Numbered from the stretch's first letter, positions 1 to 9,955 are shown. The stretch is DNA of 64,000 nt from Olsenella_K sp036454645 (GCA_036454645.1 JAZHSQ010000001.1:65015-129014), one strand, 5' to 3'. Notes: generated by a model from the letters alone, not told the origin. Program-made: numbers and translations.

Positions 1-2
1 AC

Positions 3-1466
3 GCCACCTACCGCGACAAGCTCGAGGTCGCCCTTCCCGCGAGCCCCGACGGCCTCGACCCCCACATCACCTCCTCGCTCGTGACCGTGGACATCGACGC
101 CAACATCATGGAGCCCCTCTTCGGCCTCGACGATAGCTACGAGCCCCAGCCCGTCCTCGCCGAGGGCTACACCCTCTCCGACGACGGCCTGGTCTACACC
201 ATCAAGATCCGCTCCGGCATCAAGTTCCACAACGGCAAGGACCTCGGGGCCGACGACGTCGTCTCGTCCATGAACCGCTGGCTCAAGGTCAACGACCGTG
301 CTGCCAAGCTCCTTCCCGACGCAAGCTTCGAGAAGACCGGCGACCTCGAGGTCACCTGCACGCTGACCCAGCCCGCCTCCGACTTCCTCACCATCATCGG
401 CAGTCACTCGCAGTACCCCGCGATCCTGCCCTCCGAGGTCATCGACGGAGCGTCAGAGACGGGCATCACCGAGTACGTTGGCACCGGCGCCTACAAGCTC
501 GACGAGTGGAAGCAGGACCAGTACATCCACCTGGTCCGCTACGACGACTACAAGCCCGCCGACGGCGCACCCTCCGGCTACACCGGCAAGGTCTCCGCGC
601 CCACCAAGGACATCTACTACCAGTTCGTGACGGACTCCTCCACCCGCCTGACCGGCTTCGAGAGCGACGAGTACGACATCGCCGACGAGCTGCCCTCCGA
701 GAACTACCACGACTTCGACGGCAACGACTCCGTGAAGCTCTACAAGAGCAACGCCGGCGTCCTCACCGCCTTCCTCAACATGAACTCCGGCGTCTTCGCC
801 GACGAGTCCATCCGCAAGTGCGCCATCCAGGCCATCGACTGCAAGGCCGCAGCCCTCGCCGCCTACGGCGAGGAGGAGCTCTTCAACATCGACCCCAACC
901 TCGGCAACCCCGACAATGACCAGTGGGCGACCGATGCTGGCAAGCAGTACTTCAACCAGGCGGATCCCGAAGGTGCCAAGGCGGCCCTCGCCAAGACCTC
1001 CTACGCGGGAGAAACTGTGAGGCTGCTCACCACGCCCGACTACAAGGAGATGTATAACTCCGTCGTTGCCCTGCAGGAGCAGCTTCAGAAGGCCGGCTTC
1101 ACGGCCGAGGTCGACTCTTTCGAGTTCGCGACCTTCATGGACATCCGCGCGAGTAAGCCCGACCAGTGGGACCTCTTCGTGGCCTCCACCAGCTACAAGC
1201 CCATTCCCGCGCAGTCCCTCGCCGTCTCCACGGGCTTCTACGGCCTGTCCGACGAGACGGCGCTCGGCCTCGTGGCCGAGACCCGCACCGCCTCGACCCA
1301 CGAGGAGGCCTACCAGAAGTGGAGCGAGGCCCAGGCACGCCTCTACGACATCGCGGTCATCATGCCGCTGTGCCACTACGTGTCCCTGACCGGTACGCAG
1401 GCGGACGTCGAGGGCTTCGAGCTTCTTGACGGCGCCATCGTGTGGAACGCCAGGCGCCCGGAGTAG
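3..1466 (+). CDS. ABC transporter solute-binding protein, family 5 (peptide/nickel type), 5' truncated
   Basis: The reading frame is open to the left edge of the window, so the N-terminus, including any signal peptide and lipobox, is missing. What remains (about 487 codons) reads as a family 5 extracellular solute-binding protein. Near the start is a segment ending PDGLDPHITSS, followed by the FHNGKDLGADDVVSSMNRW block typical of DppA/OppA/NikA proteins, and the NPNLGNP-like and C-terminal lobes also fit. In the cell it would be tethered outside the membrane and deliver ligand to the permeases encoded just downstream (1622 and 2575). Ligand could be oligopeptide, nickel or another small solute; the sequence does not decide. 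A GC-rich hairpin follows the stop, which may reduce read-through and keep the binding protein in excess over the membrane parts. Confidence 0.93.
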   Translation, partial: ATYRDKLEVALPASPDGLDPHITSSLVTVDIDANIMEPLFGLDDSYEPQPVLAEGYTLSDDGLVYTIKIRSGIKFHNGKDLGADDVVSSMNRWLKVNDRAAKLLPDASFEKTGDLEVTCTLTQPASDFLTIIGSHSQYPAILPSEVIDGASETGITEYVGTGAYKLDEWKQDQYIHLVRYDDYKPADGAPSGYTGKVSAPTKDIYYQFVTDSSTRLTGFESDEYDIADELPSENYHDFDGNDSVKLYKSNAGVLTAFLNMNSGVFADESIRKCAIQAIDCKAAALAAYGEEELFNIDPNLGNPDNDQWATDAGKQYFNQADPEGAKAALAKTSYAGETVRLLTTPDYKEMYNSVVALQEQLQKAGFTAEVDSFEFATFMDIRASKPDQWDLFVASTSYKPIPAQSLAVSTGFYGLSDETALGLVAETRTASTHEEAYQKWSEAQARLYDIAVIMPLCHYVSLTGTQADVEGFELLDGAIVWNARRPE

Positions 1467-1475
1467 GGATCCCGT

Positions 1476-1507
1476 GGCCGGGGGCGTGAAACCCCTCGTC
1501 CCCGGCC
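1476..1507 (+). terminator. GC hairpin after the solute-binding protein gene, possible attenuator
   Basis: The arms GGCCGGGG (1476-1483) and CCCCGGCC (1500-1507) pair perfectly over 8 bp around a 16-nt loop, 10 bases after the stop codon. There is no T-tract. Its place between a binding-protein gene and its permease genes fits a partial terminator or an mRNA 3'-end stabiliser, as known for other binding-protein operons. Confidence 0.4.
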
Positions 1508-1621
1508 CGCCGTAGACCGACCAGGGTCCCGGCACCCCCCCGGCCCCGCCGGCGCCCGTCCGCGCCCGGCGGGGCCGCCCTCATGCACACAACGCGTCGC
1601 GTCGATTGGACCGTTCCACCC

Positions 1622-2578
1622 ATGCTCAAGTACACCCTCAAGAGGGTCCTGGCGATGATCCCGGTGCTGCTCGTCATCTCCTTCGTCGTCTTCCTCATCA
1701 TCTACCTCACGCCGGGCGACCCGGCCTCCTCGATGCTCGGCCTCGAGGCATCGGCCGACCAGATCGCTGCGGTCAACGAGAGCCTCGGCCTGAACCAGCC
1801 CCTGGCGCAGCGCTATCTCACCTGGATGGCGGGCGTCCTCCACGGCGACCTGGGAGAGAGCTACTTCATGAACATGCCCGTCTCCACGGCCATCGCCGAG
1901 CACTTCCTGCCGACCCTCTCCCTGGCGTTGCTTGCTGAGTTCGTCGCGCTCGTGATCTCGATCCCCTGCGGCATCGTCGCCGCCCTGAGGCACGGCTCCA
2001 AGGCAGACGTCACCCTGCGCGTGATCGCGCTGCTTGGCGTGGCCATACCGAGCTTCCTCATGGCGCTCATCCTGATGTGGATCTTCGCGGTCACCCTCAA
2101 GGTCTTCCCGGTGGCTGGCTACGAGCCCATGAGCAGTGGGCTCGGGGAGCACCTGCGCTACCTGGCGCTGCCCTCCCTCTCGCTCGGCTGCGTGCAGGCG
2201 GCGCTCCTCATGCGCATGACCCGCTCGAGCGTGATCGAGGCCATGCAGCTCGACTGCGTCAAGACCGCTCGGGCCAAGGGCGTCTCGGAGGCGCGGGTCG
2301 TGTGGCACCACGCCGTGAGGAACGCCGCCCTGCCGATTCTCACCTCGGTGGGCTACTCCTTCGGGGCCCTGCTCACGGGGGCCGTGGTGACCGAGGTCAT
2401 CTTCAACATCCCCGGGCTGGGGCAGCTCGTGACCAACTCCATCGAGCGGCGCGACTACCCTACGATTCAGGGGGTGCTTCTGGTGATAGCCCTGATCAAC
2501 TCCGTGGTCAACCTGCTGGTCGACCTCGCCTACGGCGCCTTCGACCCGCGAGCCAGGAAGTGGGGCGACGCACGATGA
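1622..2578 (+). CDS. ABC transporter permease (DppB/OppB/NikB type)
   Basis: A 318-residue inner-membrane permease. The N-terminal MLKYTLKRVLAMIPVLLVIS and the following PGDPASSMLG block are the hallmark of the first permease of peptide/nickel importers. Later comes the EAA-like cytoplasmic loop (DCVKTARAKGVSEARVVW), which contacts the ATPase, and the conserved C-terminal FNIPGLGQL. The ATG at 1622 is preferred over one 39 bases upstream because the protein then begins at the usual position of the family, although no strong ribosome-binding site is visible before either. It overlaps the next permease gene by 4 bases (ATGA), so the two are translationally coupled. Confidence 0.92.
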   Translation: MLKYTLKRVLAMIPVLLVISFVVFLIIYLTPGDPASSMLGLEASADQIAAVNESLGLNQPLAQRYLTWMAGVLHGDLGESYFMNMPVSTAIAEHFLPTLSLALLAEFVALVISIPCGIVAALRHGSKADVTLRVIALLGVAIPSFLMALILMWIFAVTLKVFPVAGYEPMSSGLGEHLRYLALPSLSLGCVQAALLMRMTRSSVIEAMQLDCVKTARAKGVSEARVVWHHAVRNAALPILTSVGYSFGALLTGAVVTEVIFNIPGLGQLVTNSIERRDYPTIQGVLLVIALINSVVNLLVDLAYGAFDPRARKWGDAR

Positions 2579-3405
2579 GCATGACGCTCAAGAAGGCCTT
2601 CAAGAACCGCTCTGTCGTCGCGGGAGGCGCCGTCTTCCTCCTGGTCGCGCTCGTCGCGCTAGCGGGAGGGCTCCTCTGGCCGGTGGATCCCAACGCCCAG
2701 GAGATGTCGATCCGCCTGACCGGGCCCTGCGCCGCCCACCCCTTCGGCACCGACGACTTCGGCCGCGACCTCCTTGCCCGCGTGATCGCGGGCGCCAGGG
2801 TCTCGCTCGGGGTCGGCGTCTCCGTCACGGTCACCACCTCCGTGCTGGGACTGCTCATCGGCGCCTATGCCTGCTACAACCGCGTGCTCGACCAGGTGCT
2901 CATGCGTGTCTGCGACGGCCTCATGTCCATCCCCGGGGTCCTTCTCGCCATCGCGCTCATGGCGATGCTCGGCGCGAGCGTCTGGAACGTCATCATCGCG
3001 CTCACCATCGTCTACACGCCGAGCATGGCGCGCATCGTGCGCTCGCGGGCGATGGTCGTGAAGGAGGAACCCTTCGTGGATGCCCTGAGGGTGCAGGGCG
3101 CGAGCACCGCACGCATCGTATGGCTGCACATCGTGCCCAACGTGATGGCGCCCTTCCTCGTCCAGGCGACCTTCGTCTTCGCGGACGCGGTCCTCTCCGA
3201 GGCGGCCCTGTCCTTCCTCGGGCTTGGCATCAAGGCCCCGGACGCGAGTTGGGGCAACATCCTGCAGGCGGGCAAGGCGGTCATGAGAAAGGCCTGGTGG
3301 ATGATCGCGTTCCCCGCGCTCGCCATCGTCGCCTCGGTCCTATCGCTCAACCTCGCCGGCGACGGCCTGCGCGACGTCCTCGACCCGCGCACGAGGGGGG
3401 AGTAG
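2575..3405 (+). CDS. ABC transporter permease (DppC/OppC/NikC type)
   Basis: A 276-residue second permease of the importer. It has the N-terminal membrane segment, the PFGTDDFGRDLLARVIAGAR block diagnostic of OppC/DppC/NikC proteins, several further membrane segments and an EAA loop (DALRVQGASTARIVW), then ALSFLGLGIKAPDASWG near the C-terminus. The start ATG overlaps the stop of the upstream permease in ATGA. It forms a heterodimeric channel with the protein at 1622, and the ATPase gene follows after one base, so the five genes from the left edge to 5279 form one operon. Confidence 0.93.
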   Translation: MSMTLKKAFKNRSVVAGGAVFLLVALVALAGGLLWPVDPNAQEMSIRLTGPCAAHPFGTDDFGRDLLARVIAGARVSLGVGVSVTVTTSVLGLLIGAYACYNRVLDQVLMRVCDGLMSIPGVLLAIALMAMLGASVWNVIIALTIVYTPSMARIVRSRAMVVKEEPFVDALRVQGASTARIVWLHIVPNVMAPFLVQATFVFADAVLSEAALSFLGLGIKAPDASWGNILQAGKAVMRKAWWMIAFPALAIVASVLSLNLAGDGLRDVLDPRTRGE

Positions 3406-3406
3406 C

Positions 3407-4403
<997 letters not shown>

Positions 4404-4417
<14 letters not shown>

Positions 4418-5279
4418 CGAGAAGGAAGGGCGCTGTGGCCGCGCTGGCGTCGAGGGCGTCGCCGCGACAGCCGGCGGAGCCCCGAGGACGGACGGCCCCG
4501 GCACCGAGGCGCCCCTCCTCAGGGTGGAGCACCTCACCAAGAGCTACCCGCTGGCGGGCAAGGGCTTCAGGCGCGAGCGCTTCCGCGCGGTCGACGACCT
4601 CTCCTTCGAGATCGGGGAGGGAGAGGTCTACGGCCTGGTGGGCGAGTCGGGCTCGGGGAAGTCGACCACGGGCCGGCTGATCCTGGGCCTTGAGCGACCC
4701 GACTCCGGAAGCGTCCTGTACCGGGGACGGGACCTCGTAGGGCTCAGCGAGCGGGAGCGCAAGCCCCTGCGCCGCGAGATGCAGCTGGTGTTCCAGGACT
4801 CGTCAGCGGCCTTCGACCCGCGCAACCGGGCGGGTCGCATCCTCGAGGAGCCCCTCGTCATCGCCGGCGAGGGCGATGCCGCCGAGCGACGCGAACGCGC
4901 CCTTGAGAGCCTCGCCCTGGTCGGCCTGCAGCGCGAGCACTACGACGCTTTCCCGCACGAGCTGTCCGGTGGGCAGCGCCAGAGGCTCAACCTCGCGCGA
5001 GCCCTCATCACGGGGCCGCGCCTCCTCATATGTGACGAGCCGGTCTCCGCCCTTGACGTCTCCGTACAGGCGCAGGTCCTCAACCTGCTGGTGGGGTTAC
5101 GGAGGAAGACGGGCGTCTCGATGCTGTTCATCACGCACGACATGCGCGTGGTCAGGCACATGGCGGACCGTATGGGCGTGCTCCATCACGGGCGGCTCGT
5201 GGAGGAGGGGCCGGCGCTCGAGGTCATCGCCCACCCGCAGGATTCCTATACCAGGAGCCTCATCGACGCGATTCCCTAG
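4404..5279 (+). CDS. ABC transporter ATPase (DppF/OppF/NikE type)
   Basis: A 291-residue second ATPase of the importer. Walker A GESGSGKST, Q-loop FQDSSAAFDPR, signature LSGGQRQR, Walker B LLICDEPVSALDVS and ITHDMRVV are all present. The ATG at 4404 is chosen over the in-frame ATG at 4383 because GAGGGGACGA lies at the right distance upstream. It overlaps the end of the first ATPase gene by 14 bases. The first 35 residues are a Gly/Ala-rich tail before the ABC domain. With the protein at 3407 it forms the heterodimeric motor of the importer. It is the last gene of the operon; the cobalamin riboswitch lies about 100 bases further on. Confidence 0.93.
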
Positions 5280-5384
5280 GGCCCACCACGTGGAAGAGCT
5301 CCCGTCCGCTCCGGCGGCCACGCGCTCCGTCGTACAGTGCGCCCGAGCCCCATCTGTCGTGCTACACTGACAGCCAACTGCATA

Positions 5385-5580
5385 GAGACAGGTGTCGGAC
5401 GCCCTTCTCGGCCACGCGGCCCCGGGCGCCCGGTGAAAAGGGAAGCGGGCGAACGTCCCGCACGAACTCGTCACCGTGATTCGCGAGCACCCACCCAACG
5501 CCACTGGGAGACCGGGAAGGCGGGCGGGCGCGCCCGAGCGATAAGTCGGGAGACCTGCCTGTCGGGTACGGGGGCTGGCC
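5385..5580 (+). promoter_or_regulatory. Cobalamin riboswitch
   Basis: The conserved parts of the cobalamin aptamer are readable in order: GGTG near 5391, the core CGGTGAAAAGGGAAGCGGGC (5431-5450), a GCCACTGGGA segment near 5500, and the B12 box AAGTCGGGAGACCTGCC (about 5543-5559). It precedes a lipoprotein gene and the whole cobalamin operon, so it should shut expression when adenosylcobalamin is plentiful. A possible -10 (TACACT, 5363-5368) lies upstream. Downstream to 5751 are further hairpins, including GGGCGCG/CGCGCCC at 5612-5630. The stretch CCTGGTC (5658-5664) could pair with GACCAGG (5734-5740) at the ribosome-binding site of the first gene, suggesting translational control. That last point is inference. 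Confidence 0.9.
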
Positions 5581-5751
5581 CCAAGCCACGAGATCCTGGC
5601 TGTACCGAGAAGGGCGCGCACGCCGCGCCCGGGTCCTGCTGCCCAGGGCCCCTCTCGCCTGGTCTCCCTGCTTGGAGCCGCCGCACGGCGGCGCGCCCGC
5701 CCGCGCACCCGACGTCCACGGAAGACGGAACGCGACCAGGAGGTACGACCC

Positions 5752-6330
5752 ATGAAGCACAAGGCGACGCACACCCCCAAGGCAGTGCCCATCGTCGTCG
5801 CGGCTACGCTAGCCCTCTCCCTCGGCGCCTGCGGCTCGGCCGGCACGGCGCAGCCCGCGGGAGGCTCCGGCGGCTCGGGCCAGGCCCAGGAGCAGGCGCA
5901 GTCGGCCTCCGGCTCGCAGGCGACTGGAGCGTCCACGGCGGGCGCGGCCGCGAGCACCGACCTCGCAGACGGCCTCTACACCGTAGACGTCACCACCGAC
6001 AGCGACATGTTCCACGTGAACGAGGCCAAGGACGGCAAGGGCGAGCTCACCGTGAAGGACGGCAGCATGACCGTCCACCTGACGCTCGCCTCCGAGGGCA
6101 TCGTGAACCTCTTCGTCGGCACGGCGGCCGACGCCCAGAAGGAGGGCGCCCAGCTTCTCTCGCCGACGGTCGACACCGTCACGTACCCGGACGGCTCGAC
6201 GGAGGAGACCTTCGGCTACGACGTGCCGGTGCCCGCGCTCGACCAGGAGTTCGACGTCGCGATCCTGGGCAAGAAGGGCAAGTGGTACGACCACAAGGTG
6301 AGCGTGTCCGACCCGGTCCCCGAGGGCTAG
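5752..6330 (+). CDS. Putative exported lipoprotein, first gene of the cobalamin operon
   Basis: A 192-residue protein with a signal peptide ending in the lipobox LGAC, then a Gly/Ser/Ala/Gln-rich tether of about 45 residues, then one compact domain (about residues 72-190). The domain starts LADGLYTVDVTT, then has a KDGSMTVHLTL strand pair and ends ...VSVSDP. The strand pattern resembles the domain of the anchored protein at 8105 (ADGTYAVSVE ... SGSMVATVTW), and both look like small beta-sandwich surface modules, perhaps distantly NEAT-like. No catalytic motif is visible. Its place directly behind the riboswitch and next to the chelatase and importer genes suggests a role in capturing corrinoid, another tetrapyrrole or metal at the cell surface; this is inference. 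GGAGG precedes the ATG at good spacing. Confidence 0.75.
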   Translation: MKHKATHTPKAVPIVVAATLALSLGACGSAGTAQPAGGSGGSGQAQEQAQSASGSQATGASTAGAAASTDLADGLYTVDVTTDSDMFHVNEAKDGKGELTVKDGSMTVHLTLASEGIVNLFVGTAADAQKEGAQLLSPTVDTVTYPDGSTEETFGYDVPVPALDQEFDVAILGKKGKWYDHKVSVSDPVPEG

Positions 6331-6379
6331 GACGGTACGCGACCGAGAGGGACGGCGATACGAGAGAGGGAGATGCGAG

Positions 6380-7591
6380 ATGATGATGCGTAAGGCGACG
6401 GCGGCGATACTCACGGGCGCGCTGGCGGTGGCGCTCGGCGGCTGCGCGGGGACGGCGCAGACGGGCGGCTCTGCCGCTGCGGACTCCGGGCAGGCTGCCT
6501 CGGGCGAGTCCGCGAAGTCCGCGGACCAGCAGGCGGCCGACAAGGTGGCGGCCCTTATCGACCAGATCTACGTCCAGGAGCGCACCGACCAGACCGACGC
6601 GCAGTGCGCCGAGGCCAAGGCCGCCTGGGACGCCTTGACCGAGGACCAGAGGGCGCTCGTGGAGGGCGAGTACGCCAGCCCCGAGTACTTCGGCCTCGAC
6701 ACGGGCGACGCCTCCTCGGACGACCCGCTCAACCAGGACGGCATCGGCGAGCGCGAGATCCTGGTCACGAGCTTCGGCACCTCCTACAACGACAGCCGCG
6801 TGAACGACATCGGCTCCATCGAGAAGGCGATCCAGGCGGCCTACCCCGACTGGTCCGTGCGGCGCGCCTTCACCTCGCAGATCATCATCAACCACGTGCA
6901 GGCGCGTGACGGCGAGAAGATCGACAACATGGACCAGGCACTCGAGCGCGCGGTCGACAACGGGGTCAAGACGCTCGTGATCCAGCCGACCCACCTCATG
7001 CACGGCGCCGAGTACGACGAGCTCACCGAGGCGGCCGACAAGTACCGCGACAGGATGGACGTCGTGGTGGCCGAGCCGCTCCTGGGCGAGGTGGGCACCG
7101 ATGTCTCCTCCATCAACGCCGACAAGCGGGCCGTGGCGGAAGACGTCACCGCCGCCGCTGTGGGCGAGGCCGGCTACGGGAGCCTCCAGGACGCCAAGGC
7201 CGACGGCTGCGCCTTCGTCTTCATGGGCCACGGCACCTCGCACGAGGCCAGCGTCACCTACGACCAGATGCAGGCGCAGATGGCCGAGCTCGGCTACGAC
7301 AACGTCTACGTGGGGACCGTGGAGGGCAAGCCCGCCGACACCGCCTGCGAGGCCGTGATCGAGAAGGTCAAGGCGGCGGGCTACACCAAGATCCAGCTCA
7401 GGCCCCTCATGGTCGTCGCCGGCGACCACGCCCACAACGACATGGCCGGAGACGACGCCGACTCCTGGAAGAGCCAGTTCGAGGCGGCCGGCATCGAGGT
7501 CGCGCCGCAGATCGCCGGCCTGGGCGAGATACCCGCGGTGCAGCAGATCTACGTCGACCACACCGCAGACGCCATCGCGAGCGTGGCGTAG
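6380..7591 (+). CDS. cbiK: CbiK-type sirohydrochlorin cobaltochelatase, lipoprotein form
   Basis: A 403-residue protein whose C-terminal 280 residues are a CbiK chelatase, the enzyme that inserts cobalt into sirohydrochlorin in the anaerobic B12 route. The first catalytic histidine is in FMGHGTS (His284) and the second in VVAGDHAHNDM (His350/His352); ILVTSFGTSY near residue 127 opens the domain. Unlike the cytosolic enzyme it starts with a signal peptide and lipobox (LGGC, Cys22). A roughly 100-residue spacer then precedes the domain, so it should sit on the outer face of the membrane. Exported CbiK forms are known from Desulfovibrio, where the role is debated (cobalt, iron or haem handling). 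An extracytoplasmic chelatase cannot easily serve the cytosolic pathway encoded downstream, so its true metal and substrate are open. Confidence 0.88.
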   Translation: MMMRKATAAILTGALAVALGGCAGTAQTGGSAAADSGQAASGESAKSADQQAADKVAALIDQIYVQERTDQTDAQCAEAKAAWDALTEDQRALVEGEYASPEYFGLDTGDASSDDPLNQDGIGEREILVTSFGTSYNDSRVNDIGSIEKAIQAAYPDWSVRRAFTSQIIINHVQARDGEKIDNMDQALERAVDNGVKTLVIQPTHLMHGAEYDELTEAADKYRDRMDVVVAEPLLGEVGTDVSSINADKRAVAEDVTAAAVGEAGYGSLQDAKADGCAFVFMGHGTSHEASVTYDQMQAQMAELGYDNVYVGTVEGKPADTACEAVIEKVKAAGYTKIQLRPLMVVAGDHAHNDMAGDDADSWKSQFEAAGIEVAPQIAGLGEIPAVQQIYVDHTADAIASVA

Positions 7592-7597
7592 GCGCAG

Positions 7598-7617
7598 GCC
7601 CCGCCGGCCGGCGGGGC
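7598..7617. repeat. 20-bp perfect GC palindrome
   Basis: GCCCCGCCGG followed directly by its reverse complement, 6 bases after the cbiK stop. There is no T-tract. It could be a weak terminator, a processing site or a protein-binding site separating cbiK from the Cys-rich protein gene. Confidence 0.45.
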
Positions 7618-7715
7618 GCGGCGAGGTCTGCCGGGCCGTCGGCGCGGGTGCGCCGGCGGCCCGGATGCGCTAGCGTAGGGGGCGGCCGCACGGCCGCCCG
7701 AGCGAGAGGAGCGGG

Positions 7716-8099
7716 ATGTCCCGCGAGCACGAGTACCCCTTCTTCACCAACAGGGACTGCCCCTACTTCCCCTGCCACGAGGGCATCGAGGCGGAGGAGT
7801 TCAACTGCCTCTTCTGCTACTGCCCCCTCTACGCGCTGGGTCCGCGCTGCGGCGGGAGCTTCCGCTACACCGAGCGGGGCTACAAGGACTGCACGCCCTG
7901 CACCATGACGCACAGGGGGGACGCGGGCACCCGCCTGGTGAGGCTGCACTGGCCCGAGCTCGCGGAGCTCGCGCGCCGGGACGCGGGTGCGCCCGGCGCG
8001 GGCGAGAAGGACGCGGGGCCAGACGGCGCGTCCGGAGGCGCGGGCGAGAGGGACGCGGGGCAGGGCGGCCCCGCGACCGGGAAGGACGTGGAGAGGTGA
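7716..8099 (+). CDS. Cysteine-rich small-domain protein linked to cobalamin genes
   Basis: A 127-residue protein. The first 70 residues carry eight cysteines (15, 20, 31, 34, 36, 45, 59, 62) in the pattern DCPYFPCHEG, FNCLFCYCPLY, PRCGG and DCTPCTMTH, which matches the small cysteine-rich domain found next to cobalamin biosynthesis genes in many anaerobes. The cysteines and His21 suggest bound zinc or an Fe-S centre. The biochemical role is not established. The last 40 residues are a Gly/Ala/Asp tail with GEKDAG and GERDAG, a motif that recurs in other proteins of this operon. GAGAGGAG precedes the ATG. There is no signal peptide, so it is cytosolic, unlike its neighbours. Confidence 0.8.
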   Translation: MSREHEYPFFTNRDCPYFPCHEGIEAEEFNCLFCYCPLYALGPRCGGSFRYTERGYKDCTPCTMTHRGDAGTRLVRLHWPELAELARRDAGAPGAGEKDAGPDGASGGAGERDAGQGGPATGKDVER

Positions 8100-8104
8100 G
8101 GGAC

Positions 8105-8683
8105 ATGGGCACACGAAGGGTCGGGCGGCGCCGGGCGCTGGCCCTCGTCCTCTCGCTCGTCGCCGCGGCAGCGCTCGCCCTCGCCGCGCCGGCCGCTCCC
8201 GCGTCCGCCGAGGGCGCGGCCCTCGCCGACGGCACCTACGCCGTGAGCGTCGAGCTCGGCGGCGGCTCGGGCCGCGCGAGCGTCCAGAGCCCCTGCGAGC
8301 TCTCCGTGAGCTCGGGCTCCATGGTCGCCACCGTCACCTGGAGCAGCCCCAACTACGACCTCATGGTGGTGGACGGCCAGCGCCTCTCGCCCGTCAACGA
8401 GGGCGGCAACTCGACCTTCGAGGTGCCCGTCTCCGCCCTGGGCGAGGCCCTCCCCGTGCAGGCGGAGACGACGGCGATGAGCAGGCCGCACCTGATCGAC
8501 TACACGCTGACCTTCTCCGACCCCCAGCGCCAGGGCGCGCCGGCAGGCCCCGCCGTCGCCGTCGCGGCGGGCCTCGGGGCCGCAGCCGTCGCCGTGGGGG
8601 CGGCCCTCCTCGTTCACCGCAGGCGCGCGCGGAGGGGCGCCGCGGAGGCGACCCCGGCGGGCCGCGACGGGAGCGCGCAATGA
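8105..8683 (+). CDS. Putative membrane-anchored surface protein with a small beta domain
   Basis: A 192-residue protein. An N-terminal signal peptide (two clusters of Arg, then a long Ala/Leu core ending PASAEG) is followed by a domain of about 110 residues. The domain begins LADGTYAVSVELGGGSG, contains WSSPNYDLMVVDG, and ends DYTLTFSDP. A C-terminal hydrophobic segment (AVAVAAGLGAAAVAVGAALL) and an Arg-rich tail then form a membrane anchor with the domain outside. The fold looks like small iron- or haem-associated (NEAT-like) modules, but key haem-ligand motifs are not clear. It lies between the Cys-rich protein and the importer, overlapping the next gene (ATGA). The ATG at 8105 is preferred to the GTG at 8096 for its ribosome-binding site. 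A role in handing tetrapyrrole or corrinoid to the binding protein is inferred from context. Confidence 0.7.
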   Translation: MGTRRVGRRRALALVLSLVAAAALALAAPAAPASAEGAALADGTYAVSVELGGGSGRASVQSPCELSVSSGSMVATVTWSSPNYDLMVVDGQRLSPVNEGGNSTFEVPVSALGEALPVQAETTAMSRPHLIDYTLTFSDPQRQGAPAGPAVAVAAGLGAAAVAVGAALLVHRRRARRGAAEATPAGRDGSAQ

Positions 8684-9954
8684 TCCGCAGGTCGAGAAGG
8701 ACGCGTCGCCCGCGGGTGCAGCGCGCCGGCGCGGTCGCGGCGGCGCTGGCCCTCGCGCTCGCGGCGCCGCTCGCGGGCTGCGCGGGCGCGGCGGGCTCCG
8801 GCTCCGCCACCGGCTCGGGCGCGGCGACCGGCTCCGCCGGCGCGCAGGCGGGCCAGGGTGCCGCCGAGGCCACGCCCACCACGACCGTCGTCCCGGACTT
8901 CCGAGACACCGACCTCGGCTGCGGCTGGCAGCCCACGGGCAGCCTCGAGCTCGACTACGCGAAGCGCTTCTCCGTCGACTACTACGAGGGCGGCTACCAG
9001 CTCGTCTGCATCGCCGACGGCAGCCGCTACCTCGTCGTGCCCGAGGGCGCGAGCGCGCCGGAGGGCCTCGCGGCCGACATTACCTGCATCCAGCAGCCGG
9101 TGGGTGACGTCTACCTCGCCGCCTCCGACAGCATGTGCCTCTTCGACGCCCTCGGCGAGACGGGTCGCGTCACGGTCTCCGGCATCCGGCAGGAGGACTG
9201 GAGCATCGAGGCGGCGCGCGAGGCGATGGCCACGGGCGCCATCGTCTACGGCGGCAAGTACGCCTCCCCCGACTACGACCTCCTGCTCTCCAAGGGCGTG
9301 CGGCTCGCGGTGGAGTCGACCATGGTCAACCACACGCCCGACGTGCGCGAGAAGCTCCAGGAGCTCGGCATCCCCGTCCTGGTGGAGATGGCGAGCTACG
9401 AGGACGAGCCGCTCGGGCGCACCGAGTGGATCAAGCTCTGGGGGAGCCTCCTCGGCCAGCAGGAGCGCGCGAGCGAGCTCTTCGACGAGCAGGTCCGGCT
9501 CGCCGAGGCCGCCCGCAGCGAGGACACCGGCAAGACCGTGGCCTTCTTCTACGTCAACTCCAACGGCTCCGCCGTGGTGCGCAAGCCCGGCGACTACGTG
9601 ACCAAGATGATCCAGTACGCCGGGGGCGACTACGCCTTCTCCGGCCTCGAGGACGACGGCACCGCGCGCTCCACGGTGACGCTCGAGATGGAGCGCTTCT
9701 ACGAGGGGGCGCACGACGCGGACTACATCGTCTACAACGCCTCGATCGACGGGGGCGTCTCCTCCGTGGACGAGCTGGTGGAGAAGAACCGGCTGCTCGC
9801 GGACTTCAAGGCGGTCAGGGAGGGCAACGTCTGGTGCACCTCGCAGGACATGTACCAGCAGATGACCGACACGGGCGCGATCATCTCGGACTTCCACGAG
9901 ATGCTCTGCGACCCCGCCGCGACCGACCTCGAGTACCTGCACAGGCTGGGCTAG
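8680..9954 (+). CDS. btuF: Corrinoid/metallophore ABC transporter binding lipoprotein (BtuF-like)
   Basis: A 424-residue lipoprotein. The signal peptide ends in LAGC, followed by a Gly/Ser/Ala linker and a type III periplasmic-binding fold (TroA/BtuF family). Recognisable blocks are VRLAVESTMVNHTPDVREKLQ and MASYEDEPLGRTEWIKLWGSLLG, the latter frequent in Gram-positive corrinoid or siderophore binding proteins. It would capture ligand outside the cell for the permease at 9956. The cobalamin riboswitch and the surrounding biosynthesis genes make a corrinoid the likeliest ligand. A haem, siderophore or cobalt-tetrapyrrole ligand cannot be excluded, especially with the exported CbiK nearby. It overlaps the preceding gene in ATGA. 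Confidence 0.85.
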   Translation: MIRRSRRTRRPRVQRAGAVAAALALALAAPLAGCAGAAGSGSATGSGAATGSAGAQAGQGAAEATPTTTVVPDFRDTDLGCGWQPTGSLELDYAKRFSVDYYEGGYQLVCIADGSRYLVVPEGASAPEGLAADITCIQQPVGDVYLAASDSMCLFDALGETGRVTVSGIRQEDWSIEAAREAMATGAIVYGGKYASPDYDLLLSKGVRLAVESTMVNHTPDVREKLQELGIPVLVEMASYEDEPLGRTEWIKLWGSLLGQQERASELFDEQVRLAEAARSEDTGKTVAFFYVNSNGSAVVRKPGDYVTKMIQYAGGDYAFSGLEDDGTARSTVTLEMERFYEGAHDADYIVYNASIDGGVSSVDELVEKNRLLADFKAVREGNVWCTSQDMYQQMTDTGAIISDFHEMLCDPAATDLEYLHRLG

Positions 9955-9955
9955 C

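Noticed and set aside
453..1535. Minus-strand open frame opposite the solute-binding protein
   Set aside because: Val/Gly/Leu-rich shadow frame with no ribosome-binding site or family.
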